This document shows positions 7,568-16,815 of a DNA stretch of 45,387 nt, piece after piece. The position numbers and the translations under genes were made by a program. The stretch is taken from the NCBI GenBank assembly GCA_003154095.1, contig PMCK01000486.1, forward strand, positions 216 to 45,602. The letters are read 5' to 3'. Position 1 is the stretch's first letter; every line of letters begins with the position of its first letter. The notes under the pieces are model-generated. The model saw only the letters and a program-made list of their open reading frames with translations, was not told where the DNA came from and did not search any database. Source of the stretch: Myxococcales bacterium (GTDB taxonomy: Bacteria; Myxococcota_A; Polyangia; Polyangiales; Polyangiaceae).

Positions 7568-10096
7568 TCAATCCACGAAGAGACTTAGTGTTCCAAGAAC
7601 CGTCCGTGGCGCCCCAACAGTGACGTAACGTTCGGGCACCAGGCGCGCTGCAGCCCCGGGGTTCCAATTGGCGCTGTACGTGAACTCGCTGTCGTACCAA
7701 TGCGCGTCGAGCAGATTGAAGACGTCGAGGCCAACCGCCAGTTCCTTTAGGCGTAGTTCCGCGACCAGATCGACGAGAAACACGTCGTGCCCCTGCTGCC
7801 CATAGGGCTGCGGGCGGTCGAACATGCCCGTAAGTGACGCGCCAAAACGACCTGTGAACGGGCGCGATAAGTAGTGAGCAATGGTCGGCGTAAACGCGAG
7901 ATCTTGCCGAATGATGAGCTGGGGAACGTACGGCAGCTTGTCACCCGCTTGATATTGGCTGTCGCTCTGTGTGAACGTTGCCCGCGTGTACGTGCCACTG
8001 CCGCTCGACACGAACCAAGGCACGGGCTTGATGACGAATTCGAGAGCCCCGCCGACTCGCTCGGACGCTGGCACCGGCTCGTTGCGCGTCGTGGCTGCGT
8101 CGAACACCAAGTCATTGTTCAAAGTAGTCCGAAACGCGGATACCGAGGCGTTGAGCGTAGCGGTCGTGTAGCGAAGACCAGCTTCCATCGAACGCACGGT
8201 GGTAAATGGCGTCTTCTCACCATTACCGAGGCTGCGCGCTTGCGGCGAGCGGAAGCCTTCGCCGTAGGAAAGCATCACATGCGTCCCTCGGACGACCGTG
8301 CCGTCAATGGTCATGCGTGGCCCGAAGTGCGTGCCCATTGCGGTGCGAGCCTGGCCGCCTGGGCTCGGAGGGCGCAGTGTTCGCGCAAAAGCATTCGGAT
8401 CGGAACCAGAGCGCGACTCAGTTGCCGGAGTGTTGTCCTGCACATTATAGGCAAGCCCGTCCACACGCAGGCCTGCGCGCACCTTGACCCACGACAGCGG
8501 CACTACGGCCAAGTCCAACCAACCGGCAGCGTCCATCGCACGGATCTTGGCGTCCACGATGGTATCCAAGACCTTCTGGTTGGAACCGATGTTCCGCTGA
8601 CTCTGATTGATCCAGTCATTGCGTGCCGATACGCCCGCCTCAATGGAGTCGTGTTCAGATAACCAATGAATCGCGCGCCGAAAATGACCAGTTAGCCCTA
8701 GTGTCGTGGATTCATTGATGAGCTGAGTGGTGTCGCCGTTAGTTGGATCGAGCAGGTAACCGGTGTAGTTTTGCTTGAGCTCGAGCCCGCGCTGGGCGAA
8801 GTAGGGCGTGATTGCCCAGTCAGAATTCTCACCAACGCCACGGTACTCGGTGACCAGCTGGTACCTCGAGGAGAAGCCGCCCTGATCGACTCCATACGTG
8901 CCGAAACGACTAATACGACCGGATTCGAGGTCCCGAAGGCTCACGACACCGGGAGAATCGAATTTGCCAGCGTACCCGGTGGCAAGCACACGCAGCTGGC
9001 CATCGCCCAGTGGAAACACCTGTTGTGCAATCGCCGAGGTGCGGCTGGCAGCACGGGAAGGCCCAAACCCGTCCGTGGACTGCGCCTCGAATGCCGCAAA
9101 CGATCCGGGAGCGGCATTTTCACGATGGTACGCAAGAAATATTCGTCGTTCACCAAATGAGCCAGTGGTTCCCTTGGCAGTGATCCCTGGTTCCCGATAG
9201 CCGAGGTCATACCGAATCGTGCCCGCAACGGCAAAGTCGCCTTGTTCGGGGCTGTAGTTGCCGGGGAGCACCGTGATGCGCGACACCACCTCGGGCATCA
9301 CGAAGTGAAGATCGGCGTAGCCCTGACCGTGAATATTCGACACCTCGTTGACGGGCGCTCCGCCCACCCAGAACTCAAGATCTTGCCCGTGCACAGCATC
9401 GAAACCCCGATAAAACACCTGGTAGGCTTTGCCTTGGCCGCTGTGCTGAGTAATGAAGACTCCAGGAACCACCTGAAGCAGATCGCCGCCCGTTCGATGC
9501 GGTGCTGCCTGAATTACGTCTTGCCCGCGCGTGGTCTCGGATGCACTTCGTGGAGGCGTGGTTCGTTCGCCGATGACGCGCACTTCTTGATGCTCGTCTT
9601 CACCATGACCGAGTGGTGTCACGGGTTCGACCGGTGAACTTGTAGTGTCCGTTCTTTTGGTTGTTGCGGCACTCTTGGCGTTGCCTTGCTCGCGTTCATG
9701 CGGCGCCACAGGCGCGTCGGAATCTAGCGGCCCTTTTGACTCGCCCCGAAACCGAACCACTGCACGCACCTTGGCGGATACTGGCACGCCCTCGTTGCGC
9801 GCCGGCGTAAACGTCCAACGTTTGGCTGCAGCAATAGCTGCTTCGTCGAAGTCAGCGCCCAGGCTTACTTCCACCTCGACTTCCGTAACAAGCCCCTCAG
9901 ACGAGATGGTCAATATCACCGGCACGACGACATCGTGTTCGGCGCGTACACCGCTTGGCCATGTTGGCGGAGGTTCTTCTAGCGGTACTGGCTTATCGAG
10001 CTCGTGTCCGTTTGCTGCCAGTGGCCAAAGAGTAACAATGGCCACCAGCGGTATGCGGGAGCACCAAGCACGCTTGAGCAGGGCAGCAATGGTCAA
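7568..10096 (-). CDS. TonB-dependent receptor with N-terminal TonB_C-like domain (cassette 1)
   Basis: N-terminus ...VPVILTISSEGLVTEVEVEVSLGADFDEAAIAAAKRWTFTPARNEGVPVSAKVRAVVRF (TonB_C), then plug and barrel (GGDLLQVVPGVFITQ...GQDLEFWVGGAPVNE...). ORF track start is GTG at 10114, but that overlaps the putative operator; TTG at 10096 (MTIAALLKRAW...) is plausible. Confidence 0.9.
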   Translation of the reverse strand: MTIAALLKRAWCSRIPLVAIVTLWPLAANGHELDKPVPLEEPPPTWPSGVRAEHDVVVPVILTISSEGLVTEVEVEVSLGADFDEAAIAAAKRWTFTPARNEGVPVSAKVRAVVRFRGESKGPLDSDAPVAPHEREQGNAKSAATTKRTDTTSSPVEPVTPLGHGEDEHQEVRVIGERTTPPRSASETTRGQDVIQAAPHRTGGDLLQVVPGVFITQHSGQGKAYQVFYRGFDAVHGQDLEFWVGGAPVNEVSNIHGQGYADLHFVMPEVVSRITVLPGNYSPEQGDFAVAGTIRYDLGYREPGITAKGTTGSFGERRIFLAYHRENAAPGSFAAFEAQSTDGFGPSRAASRTSAIAQQVFPLGDGQLRVLATGYAGKFDSPGVVSLRDLESGRISRFGTYGVDQGGFSSRYQLVTEYRGVGENSDWAITPYFAQRGLELKQNYTGYLLDPTNGDTTQLINESTTLGLTGHFRRAIHWLSEHDSIEAGVSARNDWINQSQRNIGSNQKVLDTIVDAKIRAMDAAGWLDLAVVPLSWVKVRAGLRVDGLAYNVQDNTPATESRSGSDPNAFARTLRPPSPGGQARTAMGTHFGPRMTIDGTVVRGTHVMLSYGEGFRSPQARSLGNGEKTPFTTVRSMEAGLRYTTATLNASVSAFRTTLNNDLVFDAATTRNEPVPASERVGGALEFVIKPVPWFVSSGSGTYTRATFTQSDSQYQAGDKLPYVPQLIIRQDLAFTPTIAHYLSRPFTGRFGASLTGMFDRPQPYGQQGHDVFLVDLVAELRLKELAVGLDVFNLLDAHWYDSEFTYSANWNPGAAARLVPERYVTVGAPRTVLGTLSLFVD

Positions 10097-10108
10097 CGCG
10101 CGGCACGG

Positions 10109-10134
10109 TAGCACGCAAATTTACAAGTGTGCCA
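10109..10134. promoter_or_regulatory. Putative NikR operator 1
   Basis: TAGCAC-N14-GTGCCA (GTAGCAC...GTGCCAC extended), immediately upstream of the cassette 1 TBDT. Confidence 0.7.
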
Positions 10135-10304
10135 CTCGATTCGTCGGCACGACCGATAGCGAGGGGGCTACCCGACGCTGCACAAGTTGCCTTCACCAAG
10201 TGGCACTCAGCGCTATCGAAAATGAACGCCCCGTCATCGTAACGCCTCCGTCACAGCGGCCTTCTGTTTGCAATGACTGGCGCACTAGCCGGGAGGGCTC
10301 TGCA

Positions 10305-10868
10305 ATGATAGAGTCGGGCCAAATGAAGGAAGACTTAGTCCGATTTGGTGTAGCGATGGAGGCCAATCTCGTAGACGAGCTCGACGCGCTTGCCAAGTCA
10401 CGCGATTGCAATCGTTCAGAGCTGCTGCGCGACTTGGCACGTGCCGAACTGAGTCGTACCAAGCTGGACGACAAGGTCCCTGCGTTTGCCGCGATCACTC
10501 TCGTTTACAACCATCACGTGCGCGAATTGTCAGAGCGGTTGACTACTCTTCAGCACGACCTTGGGGAACAAGTGCGCGCAACAATGCATGTGCACCTGAA
10601 CCACGAGCATTGCATGGAGATGATCGTCATGCGCGGGCGTTCGGACCAATTGAAAGAGGTCACGAGCCGCATGATTGGAACTCGGGGGGTTATCCAAGGC
10701 GCCGCTGAGTACGTTGCCGAGGACACATTGACGTTGAGTTCAACGGGCCGCCGTACACAATTCCACGAGCACGATGGGCACGCGCACGCGCATCCCCATA
10801 CGCCCGACCACGTACAGACCGCGAAGGCTCGGCGCCCGGTCAAGCGGGTAATAAGAAAGAAGCGTTAG
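10305..10868 (+). CDS. nikR: NikR nickel-responsive ribbon-helix-helix regulator with His-rich C-terminal tail
   Basis: From ATG 10305: RFGVAMEANLVDELDALAKSRDCNRSELLRDLAR (RHH); LQHDLGEQVRATMHVHLNHEHCMEMIVMRG (Ni site H, HxH, C). Tail HEHDGHAHAHPHTPDH. Confidence 0.93.
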   Translation: MIESGQMKEDLVRFGVAMEANLVDELDALAKSRDCNRSELLRDLARAELSRTKLDDKVPAFAAITLVYNHHVRELSERLTTLQHDLGEQVRATMHVHLNHEHCMEMIVMRGRSDQLKEVTSRMIGTRGVIQGAAEYVAEDTLTLSSTGRRTQFHEHDGHAHAHPHTPDHVQTAKARRPVKRVIRKKR

Positions 10869-10975
10869 CCTTGGGGCGCCGGCGGTAGCGCGCGCCAGAC
10901 TTTCACAAGCGCGCATTTGCGCATGCCTCCCCAAGCATAGGTCACGGTGCGCCCCGCGAGCGCGGCGCAATCAGA

Positions 10976-11001
10976 TGGCACGAGTTTGCCAACACGTGCT
11001 A
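10976..11001. promoter_or_regulatory. Putative NikR operator 2
   Basis: TGGCAC-N14-GTGCTA upstream of the NicO-like transporter gene. Confidence 0.7.
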
Positions 11002-11083
11002 CTACAAGGTCCATGCGCTCTCGATGCCAAAGGTTGTGCTTCAGTCCTACACAATGGCACCTTGCGGTCGGAGATTGCGTTCG

Positions 11084-11848
11084 ATGACTCCAGCACTTGT
11101 CGGTGCACTAGCTGGTTTGATGCACGTGGTGTCCGGGCCTGACCATTTGGTAGCTGTTGCGCCACTCGCCATTCGGAAGCCCGCCCTTGGATTGCGCGTG
11201 GGCACCGCCTGGGGCCTTGGGCATGCAACGGGTGTGATTGCTCTCGGATTGCTTGGAGTGGCCGCTCGATCATTTATCAACATCGACCGCATTTCCGATT
11301 GGTCTGAAGTCTTGGTTGGTGGCGTGCTCATTGGAATAGGCGTCTGGGCGCTGTGGCAATCTCGCAAGGTGGTCTTGCACCGACATCCCCATGTTCATGC
11401 GCCAAGTCAGGTGGATTCGTCCAATCGTCCCCATGAGCATCTTCACGTTCACGTGGCAAATGAATCGCACTCCGAGATCGCGCATCGTCATCACAAGCGA
11501 AGCGCTTACGGTATCGGCATTTTGCACGGTGCAGCCGGGACAGGACATCTTCTCGGTGTAGTGCCGGCCCTAGCGCTTGCTCCGCGTCAGGGGCTGGCGT
11601 ACTTGTTCTCGTACGCTGTAGCCGCCGTTGCCGCCATGGCAGGTTTTGGCTGGCTCATGGGCACCATAGGGCACCGGCTTTCTCCGCAGCTTTTGTGCAA
11701 CTTCATGCGCCTACTGGGTGTCGTGGCGGTCGGTATAGGCGTCTATTGGGTTGCGTCAGGATGGCCCGAGGCAGCTAGTTCAAGCGCATCCAGAAACGCG
11801 GAGCCGTCTGTGACGCTAGTGAAGCTGGAACACGATGGGAATCGTTAG
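11084..11848 (+). CDS. NicO/UreH-type nickel/cobalt transporter with His-rich loop
   Basis: MTPALVGALAGLMHVVSGPDHLVAVAPLA..., GTAWGLGHATGVI, cytoplasmic loop HRHPHVHAP...RPHEHLHVHV...HRHHKR, GILHGAAGTGHLLGVVPALAL. Confidence 0.88.
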   Translation: MTPALVGALAGLMHVVSGPDHLVAVAPLAIRKPALGLRVGTAWGLGHATGVIALGLLGVAARSFINIDRISDWSEVLVGGVLIGIGVWALWQSRKVVLHRHPHVHAPSQVDSSNRPHEHLHVHVANESHSEIAHRHHKRSAYGIGILHGAAGTGHLLGVVPALALAPRQGLAYLFSYAVAAVAAMAGFGWLMGTIGHRLSPQLLCNFMRLLGVVAVGIGVYWVASGWPEAASSSASRNAEPSVTLVKLEHDGNR

Positions 11849-12676
11849 GTCGAGGGCTGCACGCGGACGTGGCAAGGGAAGTGACCGACGTACCGCCTTG
11901 ACTGCCGCTTCATCCAAGTCCGTGTGACCCGAGCTTCGAGCAATTTCGAGCGACGGAGTTAGGGCATCTGACGCAAAGTAAAGCCGCACATAGACCGTGC
12001 CTTCCAGGCCGGCGTGGCGTGCCGCCGACGGATACCTCACCTGACGCTGGATCGCCCCACGAATGGCACCGAATAGACCGGCATCAGAATCGGAAACGGC
12101 TGCGCCCGTTGAACCTGCTGCATCACGCGACGAGCGACTCTCGCGACTTGACGCGACTTGAGCCGTTCCCAGAGAAACGCCATTGCCGTTGCCATTTCGG
12201 TTTACATCTTGAATCGGCGCCACTTGAGTTGAGTTGGAACCCACGAGCGGTTCCGCAAGTGCATTCTGACTGTCGTTCAGAAGCGCTGGCGTTTCGGGAC
12301 CCGGCAATGGCTCCGTCGTCTTTTCCGAAGACACGTCGGAAGTCGTTTCTGGGTGTGCTTGCGTGGCTACCTTGGCTCGGTTCGAATCGATGGAAGCGGC
12401 GAGTGGTTCCTTGCGGCCGATCCCAAGATTGAAGTCCGCTGAATGATTGGACAGCTCGGCCTCAGGCAGCGAGGTGACAACACTTTCCAATGCGATGGGC
12501 ACGCCGTGTAAACCCACGAAGTCGCTGCGCGCTACGCGGTGTGGTTGTCCAACGGCAAATACAACAATCCCTATCATGGCACACGCATGTAAGAGACCGG
12601 ACGCTATGAGTGCTTGAACTTCGTGCAATCTATTTCGTTCACTACGACAACTGGAGATCCACTCGATGACAGACAA
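11816..12676 (-). CDS. tonB: TonB energy transducer
   Basis: C-terminal RQVRYPSAARHAGLEGTVYVRLYFASDALTPSLEIARSSGHTDLDEAAVKAVRRSLPLPRP; N-terminal TM ALIASGLLHACAMIGIVVFAVG. Exact start uncertain (TTG 12676 proposed). Confidence 0.88.
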   Translation of the reverse strand: MSVIEWISSCRSERNRLHEVQALIASGLLHACAMIGIVVFAVGQPHRVARSDFVGLHGVPIALESVVTSLPEAELSNHSADFNLGIGRKEPLAASIDSNRAKVATQAHPETTSDVSSEKTTEPLPGPETPALLNDSQNALAEPLVGSNSTQVAPIQDVNRNGNGNGVSLGTAQVASSRESRSSRDAAGSTGAAVSDSDAGLFGAIRGAIQRQVRYPSAARHAGLEGTVYVRLYFASDALTPSLEIARSSGHTDLDEAAVKAVRRSLPLPRPRAALDLTIPIVFQLH

Positions 12677-12715
12677 TTTTGCACTTGCGACTACCGGTCC
12701 ACCATGATAGCCGGG

Positions 12716-12741
12716 TGCCACGGTTATACATACACGTGCCA
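12716..12741. promoter_or_regulatory. Putative NikR operator 3
   Basis: TGCCAC-N14-GTGCCA (one half-site mismatch) in the divergent tonB/TBDT intergenic region. Confidence 0.6.
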
Positions 12742-12756
12742 CGCAAGGAAATCGAA

Positions 12757-15054
12757 ATGTTACGCACTTCGTCATTGGGTATTTTGGCAGGTCTTTTGCT
12801 CACGTCGCTGGCTGCGGCTCAGGGCCCGGCTCCGGAAGTTCCACAATCCGCCTCGTCTGATCCTGCATCAACTCCGCAAACTGGTGAAAGCAACGCAACC
12901 GCAACCGAGACTCATCCGGCGGCGCCTTCACCAAGCGCTCCCGGGAAGCCGCAAGACACTTTCAACCCGCCCGGTGCGGCGCCAGCGCCGGCTAGTTCAG
13001 CTCAGGTTGCACCGACTACAACGAAGCCTGCTTTGGCAAAGACAGAGACCACGCAATCTCCGCCAGGACAAGGCGCCGCACCTGCAAAGTCAGGAATGCT
13101 GAGCCCCATTGTCGTTACGGCGAGCAAGATTGCAGAGCCCCAAAGCGAAGTTACGCAAAGCGTGCGCACCGTCGATGAAGAGGACATTGCCGTTCGCCCG
13201 AGCAACCAGCGCAATGCGTCCGAGCTGATTCGGTACGAACCAGGTGTCTTCATTAGCCCCTTGTCACGCAATGACGCCAACTGGGGCTCTTATGGAGGCC
13301 TCGGGCCGAAATACAACACGTATCTGCTCGACGGGCTGCCGATTGACGCCTTCGTAGACACGATGAGCCTCGACCCTTGGGCGTTCGAGCGGGTGGAGAG
13401 CCAGCGCGGCCCGGCGTCGGTGATGTATTCGAATTACCTGAGTGCGGATTTCGCTGGCCAGCAGTCGCCGCTGGCGGGCACGACGAACTTCATCCTGCAC
13501 AATCGCGTCGAAGAGAAGCGCACGCGACTTTCGCTTGGGGCAGGTTCGTACCGCACGCTCGAGGGGCGAGCTTACCACCAGGATCACGCGGGAAACCTGA
13601 GTTACTTCTTCGGTGCAACCTACGAGCAATCGAATTACACGAACTATGGAGCCAACCCGTCTTGGCTCAACATGCTCCACGATCCAGCGTATCAGAAGAC
13701 CAAGGCATACGGCAAGATCGCCTATTTCTTTGGACGCGACGACCATTATGTGTCGCTGTTCGGGCATCACACATCGCACACGGGTGATGTGGGGCGGCGC
13801 AATCGGGATTTTGACAACGCGTACGACACCGTCAACCTCTCGTACAACAACCGCATCGACCCTAACGTCAATAGCCAGATGAAGATCGGCCTTCGTCACT
13901 ACGACCGGCGCTGGGGTGAGGACTACTACGGCACAAAGGACGCGGCCGGCAATCTCGTACCCAATCAACTGGCGCTTCGCGAGCACGATGGCGTCCGCCA
14001 GAACATCGTGCCAATGGATCTGACGTTCAATATCCGGCATTGGGAGCAAAGCGTGTTCACCGTCGGCTCCGACGCGCAATATGCCTGGTATAGAACGTAC
14101 ACCGAGCCCGACGGAGTCCGCACCACACAGAACCGCGCCAATAGCCTTTCGAGCGGCCTCTTTGCTGAAGAAAAGATCGTTGTCGAGAAGTGGGTTCTGC
14201 GTGCGGGAGGGCGCTTGAGTTACTTGCGTAATCATTTCGACCTCATCGATGGCGGCGCACCGGGGATTGACAGTAATTCTTGGACACGCGGTCTTTGGAG
14301 TGCAGGTGTTCGGTATAACGCGCTCAAGGAACTTGGCGTCTTCGCCAATGCTGGCTCGAGCTTCGTTCCACCATCGGCTAAAGCGGTCGCCGGTACACTC
14401 AGTGCCGCGGATGCGGGTGTGACTGGCCGCAATGGTCAACTCCCGAACCCCAACCTGAAGCCCGAGAGCGGTATCGGTATGGATGTTGGAACCGACGTGC
14501 GTCCAGTAAAAGGACTTGCCCTTGGCGCGCGCGGCTTCTTCAACCAGGCCTCTGACGCCATCATCGACAACCGCGTGAGCGACAACCCGTCGCAAACGCA
14601 ATCCGCCAATTCCGGCAAAGCCCGCAGCTTCGGGCTGGAGTTGTCCGTGGACCACCGCATCGGAAACTATAGTTGGTTCGCAAACTCGACGCTGGTGCGC
14701 TCCCGAACGTCGGGCAACCCCAACCCCGATCAGAACGACACTCAGCTCTCGTTCGTGCCCAACGTGGTTGCCAACGCGGGAATCACCGCACGGCTGCCCG
14801 CGCACTTCACGCTGGCCGTGTTTGCCAATGCCGTTGGCACGTTCTACGACAGCACGTCACGCACAGGCCGAAAGTCGTTTGGCCCATTCGTTGTGCCCAA
14901 CGCACGCATTCAGAAGACGGTTCCTACGCCGGACTTCGACCTGGACTTCATCGTTGCGCTCAACAACTTCATCAACAACAAGTACGACCTGCCATGGCAA
15001 TTCCGTGATCCGGGTTTCAATGGCATGGCCTACGTCCAGATAACGACGGACTAG
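12757..15054 (+). CDS. TonB-dependent receptor
   Basis: Signal peptide MLRTSSLGILAGLLLTSLAAAQG; plug NQRNASELIRYEPGVFISPLSRNDANWGSYGGLGPKYNTYLLDGLPIDAFVD; C-terminal ITTD. Confidence 0.92.
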   Translation: MLRTSSLGILAGLLLTSLAAAQGPAPEVPQSASSDPASTPQTGESNATATETHPAAPSPSAPGKPQDTFNPPGAAPAPASSAQVAPTTTKPALAKTETTQSPPGQGAAPAKSGMLSPIVVTASKIAEPQSEVTQSVRTVDEEDIAVRPSNQRNASELIRYEPGVFISPLSRNDANWGSYGGLGPKYNTYLLDGLPIDAFVDTMSLDPWAFERVESQRGPASVMYSNYLSADFAGQQSPLAGTTNFILHNRVEEKRTRLSLGAGSYRTLEGRAYHQDHAGNLSYFFGATYEQSNYTNYGANPSWLNMLHDPAYQKTKAYGKIAYFFGRDDHYVSLFGHHTSHTGDVGRRNRDFDNAYDTVNLSYNNRIDPNVNSQMKIGLRHYDRRWGEDYYGTKDAAGNLVPNQLALREHDGVRQNIVPMDLTFNIRHWEQSVFTVGSDAQYAWYRTYTEPDGVRTTQNRANSLSSGLFAEEKIVVEKWVLRAGGRLSYLRNHFDLIDGGAPGIDSNSWTRGLWSAGVRYNALKELGVFANAGSSFVPPSAKAVAGTLSAADAGVTGRNGQLPNPNLKPESGIGMDVGTDVRPVKGLALGARGFFNQASDAIIDNRVSDNPSQTQSANSGKARSFGLELSVDHRIGNYSWFANSTLVRSRTSGNPNPDQNDTQLSFVPNVVANAGITARLPAHFTLAVFANAVGTFYDSTSRTGRKSFGPFVVPNARIQKTVPTPDFDLDFIVALNNFINNKYDLPWQFRDPGFNGMAYVQITTD

Positions 15055-15062
15055 GTGCGACA

Positions 15063-15686
15063 ATGCCTGCCCGGCAGTCTCACCCAACAAGCGGCGTTCA
15101 GTGGTTCTGGTGGCTCGCACTGGTCGCCCTGACGCTGTGCGCTGCTAGCGCATGCCGCCACCGGCAGGTGGCTACATCTACGCCGAACGTGTTCGTGGAG
15201 CTCTTTGCCGTCACGTTCGATGCCCAGGGCGTGCGCTATTGGCGCGACAGCCAGCTACTCACACGCCCGAGTGGAACTCCCGAGAACACGGTGCGGGTCC
15301 TCTTGGCGAAGCATGCGAGCGGCACCCGTGATCCGGGCACCGATGCACGCATGCTTCACTCGACGAGTTGGCGCTACGAAGACCAGGGCCGCATCGTGCT
15401 CACGTACCTTGCCTATCTGGCGCCGAACAGCCCGCTCATGTCGGGCGCAGTACGCCTGCGGCTCGAAGACATTCCCGGTCAGGCTCCCACGGATGCGCTT
15501 CATCCGCGGCCGCCGCACATCGCCGAACTCGACGTACTTTCCCATGGCCTACGCCACGTAGCGTTCTTGATGGCACGCGAGCCCGAAGGCGCCTTGGCTC
15601 GCGCGCTCGACCCTGCCGGAAGGGCGTTGCTCTGGCGCCTGACACCCACGGTCGCAGGTCAACTTTCCGCGCCGCAACGACCCTGA
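15063..15686 (+). CDS. Hypothetical membrane-anchored/secreted protein
   Basis: Hydrophobic N-terminus WWLALVALTLCAASACRH (possible lipobox); lies in the TBDT/ECF operon. Confidence 0.65.
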   Translation: MPARQSHPTSGVQWFWWLALVALTLCAASACRHRQVATSTPNVFVELFAVTFDAQGVRYWRDSQLLTRPSGTPENTVRVLLAKHASGTRDPGTDARMLHSTSWRYEDQGRIVLTYLAYLAPNSPLMSGAVRLRLEDIPGQAPTDALHPRPPHIAELDVLSHGLRHVAFLMAREPEGALARALDPAGRALLWRLTPTVAGQLSAPQRP

Positions 15687-15701
15687 AGAATGGAGAATTC
15701 G

Positions 15702-16235
15702 ATGAGATCTTCGATTTTGAATTTGTTGGTTTTGACGTCACTGGTTTCGACAATCGCCTGCGGTAGCAACGATGACGACAAGTCGGCGACGGCTACCGTC
15801 AGCATCAAGAACGACTTCAACAACGCGGAGATGGCGTATCAGCCCCCGTGGACCATCTGTGAATCGTATTACCTCGGACAGCAGTTTGGAAAGCTTGGCC
15901 TTGGTGACACGAGTGATGCGAAGAAAGTCGCTCCAGGGCTCGACAATGTGCTGCTCGTCGCAGCGTGGGACGATGCTTCGTGCAGCCCCGAGAATTCCCT
16001 TCCGCTCGCCAGCAAGAACGAGGAAGAAATCGTCAGCGGGCAGACCCGCACAATTGCTCTCAATATGGCAAACCACCAGGGCCCCTGCCCACCCCAGGGC
16101 GTCGCACCCATTCCAGAAGCCCAATACACGCGCATCTTGGCGCTTTGGCCTTCCTACAATTTCAAACCCTATGCGGAACGAACCGAGAACACCGAGTGCA
16201 CTGGCGACACGACGGATGCTGACGCGGGCAATTGA
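15702..16235 (+). CDS. Small lipoprotein
   Basis: MRSSILNLLVLTSLVSTIACGSNDDDK lipobox; 177 aa. Confidence 0.75.
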   Translation: MRSSILNLLVLTSLVSTIACGSNDDDKSATATVSIKNDFNNAEMAYQPPWTICESYYLGQQFGKLGLGDTSDAKKVAPGLDNVLLVAAWDDASCSPENSLPLASKNEEEIVSGQTRTIALNMANHQGPCPPQGVAPIPEAQYTRILALWPSYNFKPYAERTENTECTGDTTDADAGN

Positions 16236-16281
16236 GCCGTGCTCCGCGTTAGCGAGACGTGGCTGAAGGCCAAGGGCTCAG

Positions 16282-16815
16282 ATGCTCCGCATTTGCAAGA
16301 CCAGTTGTGGTTGTAGCCACAGGCAGAGGATCCCCATTTGCCTGTGGCTGGCGGCACTGCCGTGTGGCCACGCCCTGCTTGCGTGCAGCACCGCATACCC
16401 AGAAGTCATGGTCATCAATCAAACGAACGACTTCGTCCTGCTCAAGAATCTGAGTTTCAACGGTTGCCTTTGGAGCGAGGTCTTGAAAATGGGCGACGCC
16501 ACACCAGTGGGCCAATGTCTACCAGGTGATGACCGGATTCACTTCCAAAAATTCGACGCAGCAGAGTATTGTCGGGCGCAGGCCGAGGATGCAACCATCC
16601 CAGGTATCTGCCCGTGCGATGAGAGTGATGCGGGTGCAACCTCAAACTCAACCGACGTGGGCAAATTCGGGCTCGTCAACGATTTGCCATTTTGGTTCAA
16701 CTACCAGACTGAGTCGGTGAAGCACATCGGGTACGGCGAGTTCTATCGGTTCGTCATCACGCTCGACGACATGGAACAGGATTTCTCGATTCCAGGCCCC
16801 TATGGTCATGGCTAG
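16282..16815 (+). CDS. Cys-containing secreted/lipoprotein-like protein
   Basis: ICLWLAALPCGHALLACSTAYPEVMVINQTND...; stop overlaps the start of the next TBDT. Confidence 0.65.
   Translation: MLRICKTSCGCSHRQRIPICLWLAALPCGHALLACSTAYPEVMVINQTNDFVLLKNLSFNGCLWSEVLKMGDATPVGQCLPGDDRIHFQKFDAAEYCRAQAEDATIPGICPCDESDAGATSNSTDVGKFGLVNDLPFWFNYQTESVKHIGYGEFYRFVITLDDMEQDFSIPGPYGHG

Noticed and set aside
9645-10304. N-terminal 220 codons of the 407-aa ORF 9645..10868
   Set aside because: Lies antisense to the TBDT gene and has no domain character; NikR begins at ATG 10305.
13264-14805. 513-aa minus-strand ORF
   Set aside because: Shadow ORF opposite a clear TonB-dependent receptor; typical of GC-rich coding DNA.
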